DNA from: Mesocentrotus franciscanus
Taxonomy: Eukaryota > Echinodermata > Echinoidea > Camarodonta > Strongylocentrotidae
NCBI GenBank assembly: GCA_037976565.1
Contig: CP137684.1
Location: forward strand, 22,394,233 to 22,458,232
Direction: 5' to 3'
Length of the DNA stretch: 64,000 nt
The notes below the pieces were generated by a model that saw nothing but the letters and a program-made list of their open reading frames with translations, was not told the DNA's origin and made no database searches. A program made the translations under genes and the position numbers. Below are positions 46,401 to 58,400 of the stretch, piece after piece. Each line of letters begins with the position of its first letter. Position 1 is the stretch's first letter.

Positions 46401-49400
46401 TTTCTCTAATTTTTCGGCTTCTATTAGTAACAGCTAATTATCAGGGTAGACTTCCCCTGCTTGATGTTCAGACTTTTTGCACCGCAACATTTGCTCTTGT
46501 TTCATTTGCTGAAAATACACACACACACACACGCAAAACAGTTAGAGTTTTGAGTGAGGGTTGCAGTAAGATTTAAGGTTAGATGTGCGGTAAAGGTTAG
46601 GACCGGTTTAGTGTTAGTGTTAGGTACGGTTAAAGTACAAAAAATAAGTTTCGATGTAAAAATATCAGGTGTAATTGTCCTGGGGTAAATTGTACAGGGA
46701 GGTAATTGTCCTGTGTGTAAGTATCCGCAGTGTTTCTGAAACCCTGACATCCGGAAAATAATTTTGGGTAGGACACGTTTTACTATTTTTTCCCTGATAC
46801 AACACACTTGAAGGTGCCAAACAAAGAATTACAGCCAATTTCGGCCAGCGCGCCGATCCGCACCGCGCTATATATAGCCCCTCTATTTAGAAAAGCCGCT
46901 TTCTTTTGGCAAGCGGATAAAGAATAATAAGAAAAAACTAAATAATGACATAAAATTGCAAACTTCGACACGGAACCCCTTTTCTCGTTACCTCTCGGGG
47001 TTTCTTTTCAGAGAGAAAACAGTTTGTTTCTTAATACTCTATTTTTCTCGTCCTTTAGCTGCTCTCTCTAAAGGAAATTCACAACCGAATGAGACATAAT
47101 GTAGTCTTAAAAGTGCCCCCGAGAGAGGACGATACTACATTCAACGTGATAACCATCACACTTACACAGTCTGGGAACCTAGGAGTGTCTCGATCAATGG
47201 CATTTGTCATTAGATACGAAGGTTTGTCTATACAATCTGTAATCCATCCCAGTATTTCAATAAAGAGAGATGGACTATTATAGTAATAATGACTGCTATG
47301 AGAGGCATAGTTGTTTTTATTGGCTCAAGGGGAGGTTACATCGTGCTATCACTCCGAGGCGTGCCGAGGGGTGATAGCACGATGTAACCTCCGCGAGTGC
47401 CAAAAAACAACTATGCCTCGAATATTAAAGCAGTCATTATAACTTTTATATACTGAAAAAAGGTCATATAATACATGTGCGACTTACTGGTCGATCAATA
47501 ATGGTAGTCAAGTTTGTTTACGCTATCGAGGTCTGTGTTGATAAACTTGCAGGTAGCTTTAATAGGCGCACTCGATTTTGTGTGCTAAAATCCTTCACAT
47601 TGAGATTGCACGCATATATCCCTATGCAGTCTACGTGCATTGCGCGATCATGCTAAATTGGTCAATGTAATAATTTCCAAATCGAGATTCAAACCTTTAT
47701 TGCTTGTGATCCTGGAGGTGATACTCAAAAAATGAGGTGTCATATGAAAGAGCAGGTTTATCTCCATATTTTCAAAGGGGTGTCATCTCGTCATTACATG
47801 TAAATCTAGCCCTAGCTACAATCGAGGTCGGCGGTCGTACGCGCTGTGTTTGTAGCAACCAAATTAATCGCACCAAAATATGTATGGTAGCCGCGCTACG
47901 CACAAACTAAGTTAATTAACACGTAAATCAAAGGGGATCGCAGGATGAGGGCACAAATTAAAGACTATTGACTTGTGGGCGGGTACAAGCGGGGCATGGC
48001 TTAAAATCACGGCTCCAATTTCGACCAATCAGATGGCTAGATTTCTAAAGAGAAGTATATAATGTTTAATATTTTTCCCCTTTTCTTGACGAGCTATGCC
48101 TATACATGATATAATGAACGTTATTTTCGTCCGTGTTGTTTTTTCCTTAAACAGCTCTGGCTATTACTTTCTAATTTAAAACTTGGCTTAATAAGAAAGC
48201 ATTACTCGGGAAAATGAACGTAATTATCAGTTTCGTATAAAGGAATACCTGCGTAGGCATAGTATGAAATTCTTTACTTATTTGCATTTAGTAATTGGTA
48301 GACATTACATATTCACTTTTATCTATAATACTCAATCATTTGAATCGTTTTTACCGGGACATTTATTTGGGACAATAACTCTTTAAAAAAAAAATAAAAA
48401 TGATCTTTTTTAAATGTCTTAATGTTTTACATTTTCTTTTAAAACTCTCTATCAACGTATACATGGTTGCAGATGAAATCAAGAGTCCTGAATTTACTCC
48501 AGTTATCCGGTAAGCATGTCGTTATCAATTTATTCACATGTTTTACAAATAAATTTATGTTAGATTAAGGTGCATTATGATTTTTTCTTCTTCTCTAAGT
48601 TAAACTACAATTTCGTTTAAGATATTAAGGTGAGACATAACGTAATGGCTGAAATACAAGGTATTCATATTCGTGCAATGTTTTTTCTTCTCCTTTTTTA
48701 GGAAATAAAAATGGAATGTGAAAGATTCTTAACATCTTAATTATAAGGCCTGGCCATGCAGGAAATGCGTAGTTTCTAAGATGAAGAATCAGTTACATGT
48801 ATTTGTTTTACAGAGAAATCGAAGGAACTTCTCGAAATGATCTCCCTGATGTAGATGTCCAGAAAATCGCTGAAAAGCTTTCGATAGACGACTTTTATGA
48901 CCTGGGAGTTGCACTTGGTTTCCAAATACAACAATTGGATGCAATAGAGTATAAGAATCTCAAAGACAGACAAGGGGCCATCTTCGAAATGTTGATAAAA
49001 TGGAAACAGAGACAACTACCTCATCAAAACGTGAAGGAAGTGCTTCTTTCACTCCTAAAGTCTGAAGAAACAGAGGCCGAGAAGACGCAAATTACAGGTT
49101 TTACTGTTACTCATTTAGATTTATCAGCAGATTCTTTACACTTTTTAAAGCATACCAAACATAATGCCTGATGACTCAAGATATAAAGTACCTAAGCTGT
49201 GTATAGATCTGTACTAATCTTTTGATTTAGTTATACATTGGCCATTGTTGCTATGGGGGAAAAACAGTTGAACGCCAATGATGATCATTGCCATTATGTG
49301 GCGCAATATGTTTATATAACAACATCAAAAGGCGCAGGCTCCTATAACAAATTAATTTGATTACACTTCTGCGAGATGAAGACAGGATGGAAACAAGTTC

Positions 49401-52400
49401 CAGAAACAATTGATGAAAAGGCGCGATCTTTATCGCACCAAAGATGAGACTTTGTGACAATTTTGTACGTTCTTTTAAAGAACTGCAACTTATTATAAAA
49501 GCAGAACATTTCGATTTTAAACAATAAAATTTAAAAAAAGAAAAAAACGACTATAATGATGGTAATAATTAATGATTATAACAACAACAATACAAATGGA
49601 TAATGATATTTACAAATTTATAATGACGATGATAAGAAGAATAACAGTAATAATGATGTTAGTAGTAATTCTAGTAGTAGTAAGAACCATAGAGTGCGAA
49701 GATTATATTTTTTCTAAAATACATTAGCCAATTATGGAAGGAAGGCAATGTGAACAAATATATTTAAAACTATGTTTTCAAATACCTACTACAGTTTTTC
49801 ATCGAATCATTTGTGGTTATGCAGGATAATCTAATTTAACTATATTTCCTTTCTTTTTTTATGCAACAATGACGTAATTTATATTTGGTCACCGTACTTC
49901 AGATATTACTCCAACAGGGTAAGAATTTGTATTGGTCACTAACCCTTACCGTAAATCTAACCTTAAACCTTACTTGCAACTTGCAACCCTAACTGAAAAC
50001 TCTAACCGTGTGTGTTTTTAATTTCTCCACAAAATAAACCCAGAGCAAATGTCGCAGCACCAAAAGTCAGAACATCAAGAAGGGTGATTATCAAAGAGGA
50101 AGTCTAACCTGATAATTAGCTGGTATTAATAAAAGCCGAAAAATTAGCCAAACAAATTAGGGAGAGCTTCAGCAATATCTGATTGAAATAGGAAATAATG
50201 TATCTTTTATGTTGTCACCAGTAATACCCAAATAGGCAACTCTGTAACGTATAAAGCCTAACTACAACATTCTTGAAGCATATACTAATACTCATCATTC
50301 CATATAGTTAGTCCAACTAAATCGCCAATTTATAGTTACATGCATATGGTTCTATTAAAAGCTTTTGGTGAGCTTATCTGAATTTGTCTTTGCAAATACA
50401 AAAATAGGGAGAAACAAAGGCGATTTGATGGAGGGTTACAAGAGGTAACGTTAAATTTAAAAGGTAATCATCTGCTATATGATGGAAAATAAAATTTCAC
50501 ACATCCAAACTTACATTGACCCTTCTGATAATAAAGATAAATGATATATTAGTGAAATAAATATAGTAGAAGTTTTTTAAAGCTTAACAAAATATACGCA
50601 AAATAAAGGTATTCGTTCGGACCGCGTGTCAAGCGGATTACGTGCCTCATTGATTTGAATTTCAATGATGCCTGGCTTATTTTGTTTATATACGTTTTGC
50701 TGGTCGAAGCAATCGATTTATCTTACTGCATGACAAAAAATCCGATTGACTGGATTACAGTTTCTGTCGAAAAGCTGTTCACTAACCAGAAGTCAAGATA
50801 TTCTTTGACTCTAGTATAATAAACATAATTTATTCTCAATATATTTAGTGACATTTCTGACCAAGACTTGCTTAAATTGGCTCGACATATCAAGTCGACG
50901 GACTTCATGGAGATTGGCACAAAGCTTGGATTCAGTCGGAATAAGCTTGAGAACATCAAACACAAGACATTGCAGAATCGCAAAGACGCTAACATCCAAA
51001 TGCTCTGCACGTGGAAGGCATCTCAAAGATCAGTTCCTGAAGCGACTGAGACGTTGAAGTGCATTTGGGAATCTGTCTCCTTGGCATCTACGGCTGAGAA
51101 TACAGGCAATTGTTCTTCTTCATTGTTAATAAATAATAGCTCTATGACTTGTATACATTGTATATTATATATTTGGTCATTCTATGCAAATGTAGAAACG
51201 AACAGACATCTTAAACTGAACTTTGTCTTCAATGGAATCATATGATTGAAATGTTTAGTGGTAATAAAATTGGTTTTGAAGCTTCAGGTGGAATATTAGG
51301 GCTGATAATGTCATTCATAGCAGTCATTTTGATGTGTCAAAAACTTGTCTCACGAGATAAGACGAGATAAGGCGGCGCCATTTACACTCACTAATACATA
51401 GTATGCAGGAGAAAACGTCTGTAGTACACAAACAACTTTTAAAAAAAGCCTCAGCAGTCATGACTGCTACGTACGACTGTCATGACAGACATGCTATATA
51501 ATATTTATATATGTTTTTCTCAGACGATAGCTTGCTTATGATCTCTTCGGCGACTCCTGAGAAAAGAGCCAAACCGAGCGAGCCTATAGAGCCTGAAGAT
51601 ATGGATATCATTACAACATCAGATACAGGTAGATTACAGAACTATAACATCATATGATTGGGACAATGATAGCATACCCTTTGTATAACACAATTCCAAT
51701 GGGCATGATAAATATCGAAATATAACAAAAATCAATATCAAATATCAATTTTGATATTAGAAAATTGATGCACTTCTTAGATGATTTTTCATCGTTTGAT
51801 TTCGATGTAGAGCGTGATGGCCTTGACCAATGTGGGGGTACACCAAACACAGAAGAGCTTTGCAGCGTCGCTCTTTCAGTGAAAAGTCTGTCATTAGCAT
51901 TTTCACTTGGGAAAGCTCTCCGTGTTCATGATGACCTAATCGTTGGATTCATCGATCTACCCAGTTTGTCAGTACTCCATAAGATCGCAGAAGAGCTCGT
52001 AGACAGTTGGCGGAATGGTTTGAAAGAGGAAGAACAAGAAGATAAGTTCGCTAAGCTTCTCTCTGAGTACAATATCCCAGATGTCAAAACAGGTTCGTTA
52101 GAATCAAAAGCCTTAATTAATTCGTAATCGTGTTGATAAGAAATATAAATGTTACCCTTTTAAAGAAAAGTTTCAAGTTCAAACTTGCATTTCAGTTCTC
52201 TATATCACATTCCATTAACTTCATTTATTAGCGTTAAGGCAATGTGATGCATGTACAGAAGTACAGAAGATTTTCTGTAGGTATATAAAGATTTGTATTT
52301 ACATGTATCTACAAATCATGAACACTATTTTTGTTTTCTTTACTTGTCCTTACATTCATCAATCTTTTACAGTTTATTTCACTATTTTATACGCCGTCCA

Positions 52401-55400
52401 TGTCCTCATTCATCACCATTATTATGCTATTTACATTAAAGGGAGTGTAGCATGACGAGACTATATGTGTCTTTCCCGTGGCCCTACTCGGGGCCAATCG
52501 GGTAATAGCGAGCTTTCGATTTAGGCACCCGACGTGGGCTACTACGAGTTACTGGAGCGTGGAGACGTTGCGCAGCTCACGTCCGTTCCCTTCGCGGAAG
52601 TGCTTTCGATTTTTCACGACGGGGCTTTCGTCGGTCACGTGACCAATTTTTGAGATCAGGTGACTAAGTCAGGTACTAAATTCACAGTGCGCGAAAATCT
52701 GATACGAAGAATAACATAAGGATGAGAGAAAGAGATAGAATGATAAAAATAAAGAATAACATAAGAAAAGGTGATAGAAGGAAGAAACAAAGAATAACAT
52801 AAGGAAAGACAAAAAGAGAAAGTGATAGAATGATAAAAATAAAGAATAACATAAGAGAAGGTGATAGAAGGAAGAAACAAAGAAAAACATAAGGAAAGAG
52901 AATGTGATAGAATGATAAAAACAAAGACTAACATAAGAGAAGGTGATAGAAGGAAGAAACAAAGAATAACATAAGGAAAGAGAAATTGATAGAATGATAA
53001 AAATAATGAATAACATAAGAGAAGGTGATAGAAGGAAGAAACAAAGAATAACATAAGGAAAGACAAAAAGAGAAAGTGATAGAATGATAAAAAAATAAAG
53101 AATAACATAAGAGAAGATGATAGAAGGAAGAAACAAAGAAAAACATAAGGAAAGAGAATGTGATAAAATGATAAAAACAAAGACTAACATAAGAGAAGGT
53201 GATAGAAGGAAGAAACAAAGAATAACATAAGGAAAAAGAAAGTGATAGAATGATAAAAAATAAAGAATAACATAAGAGAAGGTGATAGAAGGAAGAAACA
53301 AAGAATAACATAAGGAAAGAGAATGTGATAGAATGATAGAAACAAAGACTAACATAAGAGAAGGTGATAGAAGGAAGAAACAAAGAATAACATAAGGAAA
53401 GAGAAAGTGATAGAATGATAAAAAATAAAGAATAACATAAGAGAAGGTGATAGAAGGAAGAAACAAAGAATAACATAAGGAAAGACAGAAAGAGAAAGTG
53501 ATAGAATGATAAAAATAAAGAATAACATAAGAGAAAGTGATAGAAGGAAGAAACAAAGTATAACATAAGGAAAGACAAAAAGAGAAAGTGATAGAATGAT
53601 AAAAAATAAAGAATAACATAAGAGAAGATGATAGAAGGAAGAAACAAAGAAAAACATAAGGAAAGAGAATGTGATAGAATGATAAAAACAAAGACTAACA
53701 TAAGAGACGGTGATAGAAGGAAGAAACAAAGAATAACATAAGGAAAGAGAAAGTGATAGAATGATAAAAAATAAAGAATAACATAAGAGAAGGTGATAGA
53801 AGGAAGAAACAAAGAATAACATAAGGAAAGACAGAAAGAGAAAGTGATAGAATGATAAAAATAAAGAATAACATAAGAGAAGATGATAGAAGGAAGAAAC
53901 AAAGAATAACATAAGGAAAGAGAATGTGATAGAATGATAGAAACAAAGACTAACATAAGAGAAGGTGATAGAAGGAAGAAACAAAGAATAACATAAGGAA
54001 AGAGAAAGTGATAGAATGATAAAAAATAAAGAATAACATAAGAGAAGGTGATAGAAGGAAGAAACAAAGAATAACATAAGGAAAGACAGAAAGAAAAAGT
54101 GATAGAATGATAAAAATAAAGAATAACATAAGAGAAAGTGATAGAAGGAAGAAACAAAGAAAAACATAAGGAAAGACAGAAAGAGAAAGTGATAGAATGA
54201 TAAAAACATAGAATAACATTAGAGAAGGTGATAGAAGGAAGAAACAAAGAATAACATAAGGAAAGACAGAAGGAGAAAGTGATAGAATGATAAAAATAAA
54301 GAATAACATAAGAGAAGGTGATAGAAGGAAGAAACAAAGAATAACATAAGGAAAGACAGAAAGAGAAAGTGATAGAATGATAAAAAATAAAGAATAACAT
54401 TTGAGAAGGTGATAGAAGGAAGAAACAAAGAATAACATAAGGAAAGACAGAAAGAGAAAGTGATAGAATGATAAAAATAAAGAATAACATAAAAGAAAGT
54501 GATAGAAGGAAGAAACAAAGAAAAACATAAGGAAAGACAGAAAGAGAAAGTGATAGAATGTTAAAAACATAGAATAACATTAGAGAAGGTGATAGAAGGA
54601 AGAAACAAAGAATAACATAAGGAAAGAGAATGTGATAGAATGATAAAAACAAAGACTAACATAGGAGAAAGTGATAGAAGGAAGAAACAAAGAAAAACAT
54701 AAGGAAATTAAGACAGAAAGAAAAAATGATAGAATGATAACAACAGGGATACCGAGGAAACTGCACCCACGTTGCCGTTTTCACGACGACGGGGATTCAC
54801 GGAAATTGCCCCCGACTCCCGTCGTGTGATTTGGAAGGGAACGTGGGCCCAGAAGCTCGCACATGCGCAGTTGATAAATATGACGTCACGCGTCGTAGCC
54901 CACGTCGGGTGCCTAAATCGACTACGGACGACGCGACCGCAGCATTCACGTGCGTGCAACATACGCGAAACCGAAGCGTGAGGAGAACTTCGGTCTGTTT
55001 CGCGGACGCTAGCGCACGCTGATCTGAGCATGAAGAGATTAAGTCGCTGATTACCGTTAATCAAGTCCATCCGTTTACGTGCAGTTGTCCAAAAGAAGAC
55101 GTAGATGGCGTTAACCAGTATTTGCCATGCTACACTGAATATTTTCCTTCCTATCTACTGACAAATGCATTTTTTCACTGTCCACAGGCCGTGAAGGAAT
55201 CTCAAACGCCATTGGATCCAAGGTAGACCTAGTGGACTTATGTCAACGCCTGAATGTTAAACCTTCTGTCGTCTTGCAGATCATGAGCACATTTGTGACC
55301 TTCTCGCCTGACATGATTGGCCGTTGTACTCTGAAGATGCTTAAAGAATGGGTCCACCACGGTGGGACTAGGGAGAGGCTTCTGGAAGTTGCTCAGGCTT

Positions 55401-58400
55401 TCCGTTTCAACGATGCAGCAGTAAAGATAGCAGAAGGTAATGTCATTTCACAACTCCACTGTGTTTCACATCACACTAAAATAATGGTGTAGGCCTACTT
55501 GGTCAGTGGAAGAAGACAAATGTTTGAAAGATTCATTGGGTGGTATTCTCATAAGTTAAGCCAGGCTTAACTTAGTACGCGCTATCGGAATACCACCCAT
55601 TATGTTTACTTACTATTGCCTGACTATAAAATTAATCCACATCCTCCCTTCAGAGAAAAAATCATTAAATGATCGGCAGGATCGAGCTTGTGCACCTTCA
55701 ACTTCTATTAAGAAAGATTAATCATGAGCCGTGTTGCTAGATAAGGAAACGCGCATAGGAAAGGAAATTATCCCTTTACCAGTTATCATTCAGACCTAAG
55801 AAGCGCAGTATACCAACAAATTAACTTGTTTGAATTTTTCAGGAACATCTCGGAGATTTTGCCAATGATGACTATCTTTTAAAACATTGACATAATTTAC
55901 TCAATACAGCAGAGTTCTAAGAAAATAAATTTGGAAAAGCGAGATTACCTACCATTATTTATTCTTTTACTCGAATCAAATCCTGACTCAACATGATTGT
56001 AACATCTTTATTCAAGCCCCTACAAACATGCCTTATTACACGCTTGTTTCCCAATCGCTTTACAGTAAAAACACTCAAAATGGACTGCCTTGGAAATAAC
56101 CATGAACAAAACTTGGCACAACTTGATATTTTTATGATGAACTGTAGGTTATTTGCTTCATGTTTCATATGGGGATTATCAATGACTTGTTTCCTTCTTA
56201 TCATCCTCAGCCATGAAATGCGAGCCGAGCTATATACCTTTCATCTCGCATGGCATCATTGATCACAAGGGTGGAAAATTAACCATTGATGAACTTGGTA
56301 TCGCCGTATCTATCCCTGAAGGAGCTATGCCAAAAGGGATGAGATCAGTTGTAAGTCTTCGCGTCCCAACTCATGATACTCCTAGGCTTCCTGTACGGGA
56401 GGGTGAGGTAGTCATTACTCCAGCCATAGAGTGTTCTCTGACACAAGAACTGCTCAAGCCTGCCACGGTGGTACTATCACACTGTACCAATCAGCATGAA
56501 CTTACAGACGACTCTTCTGTCATCTTGTACACAAGAACTGGACCAGGTACAAAGTTATCAACATATTTTGATTTTGTTCTCTTGGGATAAAAAATGAAAA
56601 CATCATCACTTGACATTTGAATCCTGATAAGTTGACACATGAGGTCTTTTCACAGATATATACTACTCTTCCCGTCATGAGAATCAAAATCTAGAATGAT
56701 GAGCTGGAGAAAGTTAATATTGAATCATTTCTCAATAATAAACATAAAGTATCATTATGCAATTTGAATCAACTCGCTGAACAAAACTTGAATCTAGTCA
56801 AATACCAGAACATGAAATGATTCGAAATCAATTCCTACTCTACTCATAATCCATATTGTATAAGCCTATATTATCAGGGAGTAAGATGGTTTAATAAATA
56901 TTCTTAAATCTTTATTTTCTTTGATTCAAAGGAACGTTCGGTCGTAGAAGCCTGACTCCGCGCACGTCACAAATCTTAAAAGATAAGATAAAGTTTCGTA
57001 CACGTCATCTTCAAGTCTGGGCTCTGTCATCGACTGATCTTCAAGAACTCCAGCTGAGATGTGTAGTCTTCCAGCCTCTCTTCATGACTCCTGCAGAGAA
57101 ACCAACTCTACGTGTATACATAATTCATCCATATAGGAACTATATAGAGGTATTTATATCATATAATCTATATCCCTCTTTTGCGGACACCATTTGATTA
57201 TCTAATAATTAAAAGGTTCCCCTACTGGCTATTCAAGTTACGAAAGGCATGTGGTAACACTTTGCAATTCATCGAAGAACGTCTCATTAGAATTTCTTTG
57301 TGATGAGTGATGAGTTTTGGGAAGGGGGAAAAGTGAGGAGGGAGAATGAGTGGGGAGTAAAGTAGAAGGAGGAATCGGATGGATGCCACAAAAACGGCGG
57401 GTAAGAGGGAAGGATAGGGCTTTTACAACTCTAGTCCAGAAATGATAAGGTTTCCATTCTGCCTGCTTAATTCGAACAAATTCCTTCAAATTATAGCTTT
57501 GTGCTGAAATACGGGATGAAAGAAAACAAACTTAGTCTGGAGTAGAGACTACTCAGGTAATATTTTTTAACAGAATACATGCCAAATATGTTATTTCATG
57601 GAACAATACACATTGCAGTTAGCACGTGTAAAAGAAAGGGGGCAGTACTTTATGGTTTAATAATAATAATAATAATACACAACATTTATTAGGCGCTTAA
57701 TACTTGTGTTTCTAAGCGCACCATTGTCTGATTTAAAATTACTAACCAAAACTTATAATAAACACACAAATTATAAATCTGTTCTTTATTCAATAAATCA
57801 TGCATATACAATAATATATGTGTGTTAGATTATGAAATCCATTGAAGTATCTATTTCTCATTAAATTTCTTTGTGATAAGTGATGAGTTTTGAGTGATAT
57901 TGCCGTACATATCTTTCTGTGATGCTTGTTGTATCAGATGGTAAGTGGGGATCAGTACATAATTTGACGGTTCATACACGACGTAGAGTTTTGTGATTAG
58001 CGTTATCCTGGGGAAGGTCATTGGAATAGGGATGTAGAATGTTTTGGAACTGCATCACTTTCAGGCTAATTAATGTCCTGATAGGCCTAATGTTATTTTC
58101 GGTAAATATTCAGCTTAAGTGCAGTATTTGTGCATTTAGCTATTTCATTATGTGGATATTAGAAGATTAATCTGGACATGTTAACATATTTTGGACCGAA
58201 CTCTTCAATAATAGAACTAATTTTCTGACTGTTTATTGAACATGTTATTTCTAACATTAAATTGTTACGTTTAAACAATCGAAATGAGCTTTACATGTGT
58301 GTAAATAAAGGTTATGTATATGTTTTTTATAGGCCTACAATAGTTGACGTCAATCATTTGCATAACATATTATCATTTTGCCATATCCAGATTTGAGTTG

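Noticed and set aside
52669..54652. Long minus-strand hydrophobic reading frames (up to 574 codons)
   Set aside because: They are translations of the 81-93 bp minisatellite in several frames at once, with no splice signals or domain.
55993..56204. Short frames on both strands before ZU5-2
   Set aside because: No domain, no splice support; plain intron sequence.
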